A DNA stretch of 64,000 bases, from positions 186,001 to 250,000 of the forward strand of contig NZ_JAKVIL010000003.1 of assembly GCF_022601675.1 (NCBI RefSeq). Direction: 5' to 3'. The position numbers were made by a program, and so were the translations under genes. This DNA comes from Ancylobacter gelatini (lineage in GTDB: Bacteria > Pseudomonadota > Alphaproteobacteria > Rhizobiales > Xanthobacteraceae). Positions 16,053 through 25,007 of the stretch are shown piece after piece (position 1 is the stretch's first letter; each line of letters opens with the position of its first letter). Under the pieces are notes generated by a model, which worked only from the letters and a program-made list of their open reading frames with translations, did no database searches and was not told the DNA's origin.

Positions 16053-16940
16053 ATGCGGTGGGAGGATTTCCGGCGCAGCGGTAATGTCGAGGATCGCCGG
16101 GGCGGCGGTGGTGGTGGCGGACGGCTGCCGGGCGGCCGTGGCGGACTCGGCATTGGCGGGCTGATCGTGGTCGGGCTGATCGCCTGGGCGACGGGCATCA
16201 ATCCCGCGGTGCTGATCGGCGGCGCGGAAATCCTGATGGGCGACGGCGGCTCCTCGCAGAGCCAGTCGCAGGCCCCGTCCGGCAAGACCGGCGCCCCGCA
16301 GGACCAGATGGGCCAGTTCGCCGCCACCGTCCTCGCCCAGACCGAGGATGTGTGGGCGCCGATCTTCAAGGCGCAGGGCAAGACCTATCAGGACCCCGGC
16401 ATGGTGCTGTTCTCCGGCGCCACCCGCTCGGCCTGCGGCGCGGCACAGTCCGCCATGGGGCCGTTCTATTGCCCGGCCGACGAGAAGGTCTATCTCGACC
16501 TCAGCTTCTTCGAAGAGATGAAACGCCGCTTCAAGGCGCCGGGCGATTTCGCCGCCGCCTATGTCATCGCCCACGAGGTCGGCCACCATGTCGAGAACCA
16601 GATGGGCATTCTCGCCAAGGTGCAGCAGATGCAGCGGCAGGTTTCGCGCACCGAGGCCAACCAGCTCTCCGTCAGCGTCGAGCTGATGGCCGACTGCCTC
16701 GCCGGCGTCTGGGCGCATCATGCCGATGCGCAATGGCAGATTCTGGAGGATGGCGATATCGAGGAGGCGCTGAATGCCGCCTCCGCCATCGGTGACGACC
16801 GGCTCCAGAAGCAGTCGCAGGGCTATGTCGTGCCGGACAGCTTCACGCACGGCAGCTCGGCGCAGCGCATGCGCTGGTTCAAGCGCGGGCTGGACAGCGG
16901 TGACATGCGCCAGTGCAACACCTTCCAGGGTAACATCTGA
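16053..16940 (+). CDS. YpfJ-family neutral zinc metallopeptidase
   Basis: A 295-residue membrane-anchored protein. The N terminus MRWEDFRRSGNVEDRRG plus a Gly-rich stretch is a hallmark of the family, followed by one transmembrane segment (31-48) and a zincin domain with HEVGH at 174-178 and a downstream glutamate in SVELMADCLAGVWAHH. Most of the protein should face the periplasm. Substrates are unknown. The start has a GGGGAGG site. Its stop codon overlaps the moaB start by one base (TGATG), indicating translational coupling. Confidence 0.9.
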   Translation: MRWEDFRRSGNVEDRRGGGGGGGRLPGGRGGLGIGGLIVVGLIAWATGINPAVLIGGAEILMGDGGSSQSQSQAPSGKTGAPQDQMGQFAATVLAQTEDVWAPIFKAQGKTYQDPGMVLFSGATRSACGAAQSAMGPFYCPADEKVYLDLSFFEEMKRRFKAPGDFAAAYVIAHEVGHHVENQMGILAKVQQMQRQVSRTEANQLSVSVELMADCLAGVWAHHADAQWQILEDGDIEEALNAASAIGDDRLQKQSQGYVVPDSFTHGSSAQRMRWFKRGLDSGDMRQCNTFQGNI

Positions 16941-17503
16941 TGAGCCTTCCCATCGCCGAGCGCCCTTTCGTCGCGCTCTCCATCGCCGTGCTCACCGTCT
17001 CCGACACCCGCACGCCGGCGGATGACCGCTCCGGAAACACGCTGGCCGAGCGCGTGATTGCGGCCGGCCACCGGCTGGCCGCGCGCGACATCGTGCCCGA
17101 CGATATCGAGGCGCTACGGGGGAAGGTCGGCGCGTGGATCGCCGATCCCGCGATTGATGTCGTGATCACCACCGGCGGCACCGGCTTTACCGGGCGCGAC
17201 GTGACGCCCGAAGCGCTGGAGCCGCTGTTCGAGAAGCGCATGGAAGGCTTCTCGACCGTGTTTCACATGGTGTCGTTCGGCAAGATCGGCACCTCGACCC
17301 TGCAGAGCCGCGCCACGGCCGGCGTGGCCAACGCCACCTATATCTTCTGCCTGCCCGGCTCTCCGGGCGCCTGTCGCGACGGCTGGGACGAGATCCTCGT
17401 CCACCAGCTCGACATCCGGCATCGGCCCTGCAACTTCGTGGAAATCCTGCCGCGCCTCGACGAGCACCTGAAGCGCGAAAAGGCCAAGGGCGCGAGCGTC
17501 TGA
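16940..17503 (+). CDS. moaB: Molybdenum cofactor biosynthesis protein B
   Basis: A 187-residue MoaB/Mog-fold protein involved in adenylylating molybdopterin before molybdate insertion. Family motifs are LTVSDTRTPADDRSG, VVITTGGTGFTGRDVTPEA and CLPGSPGACRDGWDEIL. It overlaps the preceding metallopeptidase gene by one base, a coupling whose biological meaning is unclear. It converges on the glycosyltransferase gene. Confidence 0.94.
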   Translation: MSLPIAERPFVALSIAVLTVSDTRTPADDRSGNTLAERVIAAGHRLAARDIVPDDIEALRGKVGAWIADPAIDVVITTGGTGFTGRDVTPEALEPLFEKRMEGFSTVFHMVSFGKIGTSTLQSRATAGVANATYIFCLPGSPGACRDGWDEILVHQLDIRHRPCNFVEILPRLDEHLKREKAKGASV

Positions 17504-17512
17504 ACGGCGTCC

Positions 17513-18103
17513 TCAGCCCTCCGGCAGCAGCATTTGCGAGCGCAGAAGCACCAGCCGGCCGCGCCCGACACGGGCGACCAGCCGGCGGGCGGCATGGGCA
17601 CCGGCCTCGTGGCCGCCGAGCGCCTCATAGAACTGGCGGTGGATCAGCAGGCCCTGCTCGGGCTTGGAGCGGCCGATCAGCGCGTGGCGCGCCACCGCCG
17701 TGGCTTCGCGCAGCCGCGGCTTGACGCCGAACCCGTCCAGCGCCAGCCGGAATGTCGCCGCGCGCCGGCTGACGCTCGCGGTGCGCTCGGCCTGATCGGT
17801 GAAGCCGCGCACCTCGCGCGCCCAGCCCTCCTGAAGCAGGCCTGCCGGGCTGATGAACAGCAGCCAGTGCGCCCGCGCCGCGCCGGCTCCCAGCCGCAGC
17901 CGCGCGCCGATATCAGCCGGGCCGTGCAGATATTCGCAGCCGGCGGCGTCGGCGATCTCGGAAATGCGTGAATTCGCCGGCGCCTCGGAATCGACCAGAA
18001 GCACTTCGCGGACAATGCCCGCGGCGGCGCCGGGAACCAGGGAAGCCAGGACCGGAATCAGGAGATTGTCGCTCTCGCGCGTGGGAATCACCACAGAGAT
18101 CAC
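17513..18103 (-). CDS. Family 2-like glycosyltransferase
   Basis: About 196 residues from a GTG giving VISVVIPTRESDNLL; this is where the GT-A fold begins, and the upstream reading frame (to 18223) lacks domain character. A nucleotide-sugar motif VLLVDSEAPANS replaces the usual DDGS and LLFISPAGLLQEGW sits where the DxD motif normally is, so catalytic acids are poorly conserved and activity is uncertain. The C-terminal half is Arg-rich. The acceptor cannot be guessed. It is divergent from the LexA-boxed radical SAM gene. Confidence 0.65.
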   Translation of the reverse strand: MISVVIPTRESDNLLIPVLASLVPGAAAGIVREVLLVDSEAPANSRISEIADAAGCEYLHGPADIGARLRLGAGAARAHWLLFISPAGLLQEGWAREVRGFTDQAERTASVSRRAATFRLALDGFGVKPRLREATAVARHALIGRSKPEQGLLIHRQFYEALGGHEAGAHAARRLVARVGRGRLVLLRSQMLLPEG

Positions 18104-18225
18104 GCGTTCAGCCACCCCTCGATATCCGGCCGTCCAGCGCCCGGAAAGCCGTTTCCCCTGACCTGAAACCTGCCTATCGCACAGGTTCCGCGACGTATAG
18201 CGGGCTGTGCCGCATTTCGACATAT

Positions 18226-18240
18226 GTTCTTGATATGTTC
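18226..18240 (+). promoter_or_regulatory. LexA (SOS) box of alphaproteobacterial type
   Basis: Exact GTTC-N7-GTTC, inside a longer 11-nt-spaced direct repeat of ATATGTTCT. This is the recognised LexA operator form in alphaproteobacteria. It ends 24 nt before the start codon of the radical SAM gene, so bound LexA would block its promoter or early elongation. Confidence 0.75.
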
Positions 18241-18264
18241 TCGTGTGCGGATTAAAAATGGCCG

Positions 18265-19521
18265 ATGGAACGACGCAGCCCCACTCTCACCGCCCATGAA
18301 CCCGGCGCTCCCGTGCCGCCCCGGCATCTCGGCCGGCTGGCACAGGAGCGGCGCGAGAGCCGCGAGCGCGAGGCCATGGAGGCCAGGCGGGCCGCCGAGC
18401 CGGACCCGCATCTCGAGGGCGAGATGGCGGTGAGCCTGCCCGTCATCGAGGCGGAACGCCGGCGCGGGCGCGGGGCGCTCTCCAATGCGCCTGGCCGCTT
18501 CGAGCCGCATGCGCGCGAAAGCTTCGACGATGGCTGGCAGAGCCTTGAGGACCTGCCGCCGTTCAGTGCCAGCGTGACGGTGGAGCGCGCCCGCACCATC
18601 ATCAATCGCAACCAGTCGCCGGATGTCGGCTTCGACCGCTCGATCAATCCCTATCGCGGCTGCGAGCATGGCTGCGTGTATTGCTTCGCGCGGCCGACCC
18701 ATTCCTATCAGGGGCTGTCGGCGGGGCTGGATTTCGAGACCCGGCTGTTCGCCAAGCCCGATGCCCCGGAGCTTCTGGCCAAGGAACTGTCCAAGGCGAG
18801 CTATGAGCCGCGCACCATCGCGCTCGGCATCAATACCGACGCCTACCAGCCCATCGAGAAGGAATGGCGGCTGACGCGGCGCATTCTGGAAGTGCTGCGC
18901 GATTTCGGTCATCCGGTCGGCATCGTCACCAAATCGTCGCTGGTGCTGCGCGACCTCGACATTCTCGCGCCCATGGCCGAGCGGGGCCTCGTCAAGGTGG
19001 CGCTCTCGGTCACCACGCTCGACCACAAGCTGGCGCGGCTGATGGAGCCGCGTGCGGCCACCCCCATGCGCCGCATCGACACGCTGCGTCGCCTGTCGGA
19101 AGCCGGCGTGCCGGCGGCGGTGCTGGTGGCGCCGGTGATTCCCGCCGTGACCGATGCGGAGATGGAGCGCATTCTCGACGCGGCGGCGAGCGCGGGGGCG
19201 AGCGAGGCCGGCTATGTCATGCTGCGCCTGCCGCTGGAAATCCGCGATCTGTTCAAGGAATGGCTGCTGGCGCATTTCCCGGACCGCTACCGGCATGTAC
19301 TGTCGCTGGTGAAGGAACTGCACGGCGGCAAGGAATATGACGCCGCCTTCGGCCAGCGCATGACCGGCTCGGGTCCCTATGCCTGGACCATGGCGCGGCG
19401 TTTCGAAATCGCCGTGGAGCGGCTCAGCTTCAACAAGCGCGCCCATCGGCTGACCACGCGCCATTTCCGCCGCCCCGCCCAGCCGGGGCAGCAATTATCG
19501 CTTTTCGGAGAGGAAGCCTGA
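18265..19521 (+). CDS. PA0069/SplB-like radical SAM protein with terminal clamp-binding-like motif
   Basis: A 418-residue radical SAM protein of the group related to spore photoproduct lyase (COG1533 type). The cluster motif CEHGCVYC (CxxxCxxC) is near residues 133-140, followed by GLDFETRLFAK and GINTDAYQPIEKEWRLTR typical of PA0069 relatives. A charged extension of about 100 residues precedes the core. The C terminus ends QLSLFGEEA, which matches the beta sliding-clamp consensus QL(S/D)LF. A LexA box lies directly upstream. Together these suggest a DNA-damage-induced repair or tolerance enzyme; the reaction is unknown. It overlaps the next gene by one base. Confidence 0.88.
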   Translation: MERRSPTLTAHEPGAPVPPRHLGRLAQERRESREREAMEARRAAEPDPHLEGEMAVSLPVIEAERRRGRGALSNAPGRFEPHARESFDDGWQSLEDLPPFSASVTVERARTIINRNQSPDVGFDRSINPYRGCEHGCVYCFARPTHSYQGLSAGLDFETRLFAKPDAPELLAKELSKASYEPRTIALGINTDAYQPIEKEWRLTRRILEVLRDFGHPVGIVTKSSLVLRDLDILAPMAERGLVKVALSVTTLDHKLARLMEPRAATPMRRIDTLRRLSEAGVPAAVLVAPVIPAVTDAEMERILDAAASAGASEAGYVMLRLPLEIRDLFKEWLLAHFPDRYRHVLSLVKELHGGKEYDAAFGQRMTGSGPYAWTMARRFEIAVERLSFNKRAHRLTTRHFRRPAQPGQQLSLFGEEA

Positions 19522-20006
19522 TGTCGTCAACCACCGAGGCGAAACAGCCCGGCACCGCGCCCGCCGTGCGGGCTTTGGCGCCCCTCCACCTCTCGCTGGT
19601 CACGCTGGGCGTGAGCGATCTTGCGCGCGCGGTCGCCTTCTACGAGGCGCTGGGGCTGGAGCGGAAGGTCAAGGGCGCGACCGGTGCCGCGTTCTTCATG
19701 GCGGGTGGCGTCGTGCTCTCGCTCTATCCGCGCCATGAACTGGCCGCCGATGCCGGGGTGCTGGACGGCCGGCCCGGCGCCTTTGGCGGCATAGCGCTCG
19801 CCTGCAACCGCGCCAGCCGTGCCGAGGTAGACACCACGCTGATCCGCGCGGTGGCTGCCGGAGGCCGCGCGCTGCGCCCGGCGCAACCGACCTTCTGGGG
19901 CGGCTATTCCGGCTATGTCGCCGACCTGGACGGCCATGCCTGGGAAATCGCGCACAATCCCGGCTTCGCGCTCGGCGCCGACGGACGCATCAGCCTGCCG
20001 GACTGA
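19521..20006 (+). CDS. VOC family protein, coupled to the radical SAM gene
   Basis: A 161-residue glyoxalase-fold protein. A flexible N-terminal extension of about 20 residues is followed by HLSLVTLGVSDLARAVAFYEALGLE and a C-terminal WGGYSGYVADLDGHAWEIAHNP, the arrangement of single-domain VOC proteins. Start and upstream stop share one base (TGATG), so it is probably translated with the LexA-boxed radical SAM gene. Whether it has a part in damage response or is only co-transcribed is unknown. Confidence 0.87.
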   Translation: MSSTTEAKQPGTAPAVRALAPLHLSLVTLGVSDLARAVAFYEALGLERKVKGATGAAFFMAGGVVLSLYPRHELAADAGVLDGRPGAFGGIALACNRASRAEVDTTLIRAVAAGGRALRPAQPTFWGGYSGYVADLDGHAWEIAHNPGFALGADGRISLPD

Positions 20007-20074
20007 GGCCGGGGAGGGGTGACGGGGCCCGGCGCAAGCTGCGACCCACGGCCCGCGCACGCCAGAAACGACAT

Positions 20075-20104
20075 GGGCGCGCCGGCCTTTCGGCCTGCGC
20101 GCCC
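20075..20104. terminator. Hairpin between convergent genes
   Basis: Stem of 13 positions with a single C-T mismatch (GGGCGCGC... pairing to ...GCGCGCCC) and a TTTC loop, located between the convergent VOC and DsbA-like stop codons. No T-tract follows, so it may be a bidirectional or Rho-assisted terminator. Confidence 0.5.
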
Positions 20105-20147
20105 GGCATCGTCATCGCCTCCCCGATGATCCGGGGCGGCCGCGCCG

Positions 20148-20831
20148 TCAGTTCGCCAGCAGCGGGGCGAGTTCCTTGTCGAGGTCCTCGGGGCTCATGG
20201 CACCGGGAATCTTCTTGCCGTTGATAAAGAAGGTCGGGGTGGAATCGACGCCGAAATCCTGCGCGCCGCGCTTGGCGCTCTCGTCGATCTCGCCGGCGAG
20301 CTTGGTGTCGCTCAGGCAGGCATTGAACTGCTGCTCGGTCATGCCGCTCTGCTTGGCGATCGCCATCAGTGCCTGTGCCGGATTGTTGCTGAACGCCCAG
20401 TTCTTCTGGTTCTCGAACAGCGTGGTCACCATCGGGTAATATTTGTCGTCGCCCGCGCAGCGCGCCAGCATGAAGGCGGCCTTGGCCACGATGTCGAGCG
20501 GGAACTCGCGCAGGATCAGCTTCACCTTGCCGGTGTCGATGTATTTTTCCTTCAGCACCGGATAGGTCGTGGTGTGGAAATGCGCGCAGTGGCCGCAGGT
20601 CATCGAGGCATATTCGACGATGGTCACCGGGGCGTCGGCCTTGCCGAGCACGATGTCCGGCAGCGGGCCGGGGGACATCAGCTTGGCGGCGTCCACGGTC
20701 TGGGCTTCCGCCTGACCGATGAAGGACAGCCGGTCGAGGCCGAGACCGCCCGGGCCGGCAAGCGCCACCAGCGCGGCGGCCGTGAGGGCGGCGGCGCCCA
20801 TCCCTTCGAGGAAGCGGCGGCGATCGATCAT
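20148..20831 (-). CDS. DsbA-family thiol:disulfide oxidoreductase (CGHC active site)
   Basis: A 227-residue exported thioredoxin-fold protein. The N terminus DRRRFLEG followed by a hydrophobic run looks like a twin-arginine signal peptide, with a likely cleavage after AEA near residue 43. The active site is C79-G-H-C82 in YASMTCGHCAHFH, and the cis-Pro loop reads VDSTPTFFINGK. CGHC differs from the CPHC of E. coli DsbA. It likely forms or isomerises disulfides in periplasmic proteins. It sits downstream of the DUF721 gene on the same strand, an arrangement common in alphaproteobacteria. Confidence 0.92.
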   Translation of the reverse strand: MIDRRRFLEGMGAAALTAAALVALAGPGGLGLDRLSFIGQAEAQTVDAAKLMSPGPLPDIVLGKADAPVTIVEYASMTCGHCAHFHTTTYPVLKEKYIDTGKVKLILREFPLDIVAKAAFMLARCAGDDKYYPMVTTLFENQKNWAFSNNPAQALMAIAKQSGMTEQQFNACLSDTKLAGEIDESAKRGAQDFGVDSTPTFFINGKKIPGAMSPEDLDKELAPLLAN

Positions 20832-20937
20832 GGACAGTCTCCAATTAAGGGCCGGTCGATCATCGCTGCCGGCATTCGCGTCTAGCGCGTACAGGCACCG
20901 CGCGAACATGGCAACGGTAGGGCATGGCGAACCATTG

Positions 20938-21498
20938 TCACCGCTGCGTGAAGTCGCCGCGCCCCGGCATGCGGGTCTGGCCGGTGGCGGGAGGCTCGTC
21001 GCGCACCTTGCGGCGCTCACGCGCCACCAGCGCGCCGAGCCGTGCAAGCGCGGCGGCGAGCTCGGCATTCTCGAAGTCGCCGAGCCGGTCTGCCACCTGC
21101 GCGCATTCGCCGGCGTCCGGTTCGATGAAGCGGCGGGTCTTGGTGCGGATCGCTGCCACCGGGCCCTGCCGGAGCGCCAGCCGCCCGATGCAGCGCCAGC
21201 CGAAATACTGGTTGACCCGCTCGATGACCAGCGGCGCCTCGTGCTGGAGCTCGATGGCATAGCCGCCCTCGACCCGCACATGCAGCACGCCCGGCTCCTC
21301 GGCCTGCGCGCGCGCCGGCCAGGCCAGCTTGATCGGCAGCGCCCGCGCCGCCAGCGTCTCGCCCACGATGTCGGCCCAGCGTGTCACGATCTCCACGGAG
21401 GCGATGCCGCGCTGCCGGCAGCTCTCGGCGATCGCGCCGTCGATCAGGTCGGCGAGCGGCCGGGGCGTGGAGCGGCGGGAGGCCGGGCGTTGGCTCAT
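20938..21498 (-). CDS. DUF721 domain protein
   Basis: A 186-residue protein with the DUF721 (DciA-related) domain in the first two thirds (PLADLIDGAIAESCRQRG, IVTRWADIVGETLAARALPIKL, then GVLHVRVEGGYAIELQHEAPLVIERVNQYFGW). DUF721/DciA proteins load the replicative helicase in many bacteria lacking DnaC, but in alphaproteobacteria this specific role is an inference. The start is chosen at the ATG of MSQRPASRRS. It is divergent from mutY across 89 nt. Confidence 0.88.
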   Translation of the reverse strand: MSQRPASRRSTPRPLADLIDGAIAESCRQRGIASVEIVTRWADIVGETLAARALPIKLAWPARAQAEEPGVLHVRVEGGYAIELQHEAPLVIERVNQYFGWRCIGRLALRQGPVAAIRTKTRRFIEPDAGECAQVADRLGDFENAELAAALARLGALVARERRKVRDEPPATGQTRMPGRGDFTQR

Positions 21499-21587
21499 GT
21501 CGTGGACAGTCCCTTGAAGCGGCCGGCGCACCCTTGCCCCCAGCCGGTCCCGCGCACAGGTTAGGCGCCGGAAAAGCGAGGATCGAC

Positions 21588-22700
21588 ATGCCTGCCGCCG
21601 CCAGACTAGCAGCACGGGGCCGCCGGCGCGAGCGCGCGCCGGTCGCGGTGCCGGAGTCCGTTCTGCCGGCGCCGCGAGCGGCCGACCTGCTGGCCTGGTA
21701 CGACCGGCACCGGCGCACGCTGCCGTGGCGCGCCGCGCCGGGCGAGCGGCAGCACCCCTATCGCGTGTTCCTGTCGGAAATCATGCTCCAGCAGACCACG
21801 GTGGTGACGGTCCAGCCCTATTATGCCGCCTTCCTCGCGCGCTGGCCGAGCGTGGAGGCGCTGGCGGCGGCGCCGCTGGAAGAGGTGCTCTCGGCCTGGG
21901 CCGGGCTCGGTTATTACGCCCGCGCTCGCAACCTGCACGCCTGCGCCCGCGCCGTGGTGGAGCGTCATGGCGGGCAGTTCCCGCGCGAGGAGGCGGCGCT
22001 GCTCGCCTTGCCGGGCATCGGGCCCTACACCGCGGCGGCGATCGCCTCGATCGCCTTCGACCAGCGCGCCGCGCCGGTGGACGGCAATTGGGAGCGCGTG
22101 GTCTCGCGGCTGTTCGCGGTGGAGGAGCCGCTGCCCAAGGCGCGCCCGGTCCTGCGGGCGCTGGCGCAGACCCTGCTGCCCTCGGCGCGCCATGGCGATT
22201 TCGCGCAGGCCATGATGGATCTCGGCGCCACGGTCTGCACCCCGCGCAAGCCGGCCTGCATCCTGTGCCCGTTCCGCGACAGCTGCGCCGCCCACGCCGC
22301 AGGCCGGACGGACGGTTATCCGGTGAAGGCCGCGAAGACGGCGCGCCCGACCCGGCACGGCGTGGCGTTTCTCGCGGTGCGTGCCGATGGCGCCGTGCTG
22401 GTGCGCACGCGCGCTCTGTCCGGCCTGCTCGGCGGCATGAGCGAGGTGCCGTCCACGCCTTGGGAGAGCGAGCGGCCGGGCGACCCGGCGGCCCATGTCC
22501 CGCTGCCGGCAAGCTGGCGCGCGCTCAACAGCACGGTGCGCCACGTGTTCAGCCATTTCGCGCTGGAACTGTCGGTATGGCGGGCGGATGTGCCGGCCAC
22601 GACGCCGGCCCCGGCCGGCACGCGCTGGGTGGCGCGGAACGGATTCGCGGCCGAGGCGTTTCCGAGCGTCATGGTCAAGGTATTGGAGTATCTGGAATAA
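21588..22700 (+). CDS. mutY: A/G-specific adenine glycosylase MutY
   Basis: A 370-residue base-excision repair glycosylase that removes adenine mispaired with 8-oxoguanine. Catalytic residues are visible as E64 in SEIMLQQT and D165 in PVDGNWERV, with the helix-hairpin-helix LPGIGPYTAAAI before it. The iron-sulfur cluster loop C-x6-C-x2-C-x5-C is complete (CTPRKPACILCPFRDSC). A C-terminal NUDIX-like domain that recognises 8-oxoG ends with HVFSHFALELSVW. The N terminus carries a basic extension. The start has a GCGAGG site. It forms a divergent pair with the DUF721 gene. Confidence 0.96.
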   Translation: MPAAARLAARGRRRERAPVAVPESVLPAPRAADLLAWYDRHRRTLPWRAAPGERQHPYRVFLSEIMLQQTTVVTVQPYYAAFLARWPSVEALAAAPLEEVLSAWAGLGYYARARNLHACARAVVERHGGQFPREEAALLALPGIGPYTAAAIASIAFDQRAAPVDGNWERVVSRLFAVEEPLPKARPVLRALAQTLLPSARHGDFAQAMMDLGATVCTPRKPACILCPFRDSCAAHAAGRTDGYPVKAAKTARPTRHGVAFLAVRADGAVLVRTRALSGLLGGMSEVPSTPWESERPGDPAAHVPLPASWRALNSTVRHVFSHFALELSVWRADVPATTPAPAGTRWVARNGFAAEAFPSVMVKVLEYLE

Positions 22701-22715
22701 ATTCCGCCTCGCGGT

Positions 22716-22740
22716 CGAACCGCCCGCCGCTCTGCGCGTT
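22716..22740 (+). promoter_or_regulatory. EcfG-like general-stress promoter before csbD
   Basis: CGAAC, a 16-nt spacer, then CGTT. The alphaproteobacterial EcfG consensus is GGAAC-N16/17-CGTT, so only the first base deviates. It lies 47 nt before a CsbD gene, a class of gene often under general-stress control. Confidence 0.45.
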
Positions 22741-22787
22741 ATCCCGGCAACCCCGCGTGTCGCGGGTTGATACGGAGAACAATCACG

Positions 22788-22976
22788 ATGGGTAGCGCAG
22801 CGGATAAGGCCAAGGGCCTCGCCAACGAGGCGGCCGGCAACGTGAAGCAGGGCGTCGGCAAGATGACCGGCTCCAAGAAGATGGAAGCCGAAGGCAAGGT
22901 CCAGGAGCTGAAGGGCGAAGCCCAGCAGGCCAAGGGCGAAGCCAAGGACGCGGTCAAGAAGGCCGCCAATCTCTGA
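22788..22976 (+). CDS. CsbD family stress protein
   Basis: A 62-residue highly charged, Lys/Glu/Ala-rich helical protein (DKAKGLANEAAGNVKQGVGKMTG, then KKMEAEGKVQELKGEAQQAKGEAKD). CsbD proteins accumulate under general stress; their biochemical role is not defined. The start with a GGAGA site is preferred over the in-frame ATG at 22767. The gene is framed by an EcfG-like promoter upstream and a strong Rho-independent terminator downstream, so it is a stand-alone transcript. Confidence 0.93.
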   Translation: MGSAADKAKGLANEAAGNVKQGVGKMTGSKKMEAEGKVQELKGEAQQAKGEAKDAVKKAANL

Positions 22977-22999
22977 TCGTCCATGATCCGACTTCGGCG

Positions 23000-23027
23000 A
23001 AGGCCGCTCCTTTTGGGGCGGCCTTTT
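23000..23027 (+). terminator. Rho-independent terminator after csbD
   Basis: An 11-bp stem (AAGGCCGCTCC with GGGGCGGCCTT, one wobble pair) with a TTTT loop, followed by a TTTT run. Because the arms begin with AA and end with TT, it could also terminate the convergent GST gene. Confidence 0.85.
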
Positions 23028-23043
23028 CGTTGCTCCGGCGCGG

Positions 23044-23664
23044 TCAGTCCGTCAGCGCCACATGGCCGGGCTGCGCTGCCATCCGGCTGAGCCAGGCCGT
23101 GATTCCCGTGTAGCCGCCAAGATCGTAGCCGCCTTCCTCCGCCGTGTGGGTGTAGGCGTAGAGCGCGATATCGGCGAGGCTCAACGCGTCTCCCGCCAGC
23201 CAGTCATGGGCAGATAGCCGGCTCTCCATCACGGTCAACGCCCGGTTTCCCGCGTCCAGAAGCTGCACCAGCCGCTCCGGCGTCGCCAGCGCGCGGCGCT
23301 CCTCATAGATGAACAGCGCCCGGCGCACGGCGATGGCCGGCTCGTGGCTGTACTGTTCGAAGAACAGCCATTCATACATCTTGGCGCGATCATAGCTGTC
23401 GGCCGGCATCAGCCGTATGCCCGCCTCATCGCGGCCCTCGGCGAGGAACAGCATGATGGCGTTGGATTCGGCGAGGTAGCGGCCATCCTCCAGCCCGAGT
23501 GTCGGCAGCTTGCCGATCGGGTTGCGGGCGAGGAAGTCGGGCGCGCGGGTCGAGCCGTCGCGCGAGGACATGGTGACGCGCATCAGCGGCACGCCCAGAT
23601 GGGCGGCGGCGAGGCGCACCTTGTAGCTGTTGCCGGAGTCCGGCATGTCGAACAGTGTGAGCAT
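23044..23664 (-). CDS. Glutathione S-transferase family protein
   Basis: A 206-residue GST. The N-terminal thioredoxin-like domain opens MLTLFDMPDSGNSYKVRLAAAHLG, with the cis-Pro/glutathione motif IGKLPTLGLEDGRYLAESNAI at about residues 49-70, and an all-helical C-terminal domain carries DWLAGDALSLADIALYAYTH. Substrate is not predictable. It lies 5 nt downstream of ccrM on the same strand, so the two genes are probably co-transcribed. Confidence 0.9.
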   Translation of the reverse strand: MLTLFDMPDSGNSYKVRLAAAHLGVPLMRVTMSSRDGSTRAPDFLARNPIGKLPTLGLEDGRYLAESNAIMLFLAEGRDEAGIRLMPADSYDRAKMYEWLFFEQYSHEPAIAVRRALFIYEERRALATPERLVQLLDAGNRALTVMESRLSAHDWLAGDALSLADIALYAYTHTAEEGGYDLGGYTGITAWLSRMAAQPGHVALTD

Positions 23665-23669
23665 GGTGC

Positions 23670-24965
<1,296 letters not shown>

Positions 24966-25007
24966 TCAGCGGGAAACGCGCGATTGGCGGAAACCACCTC
25001 TTCATGG

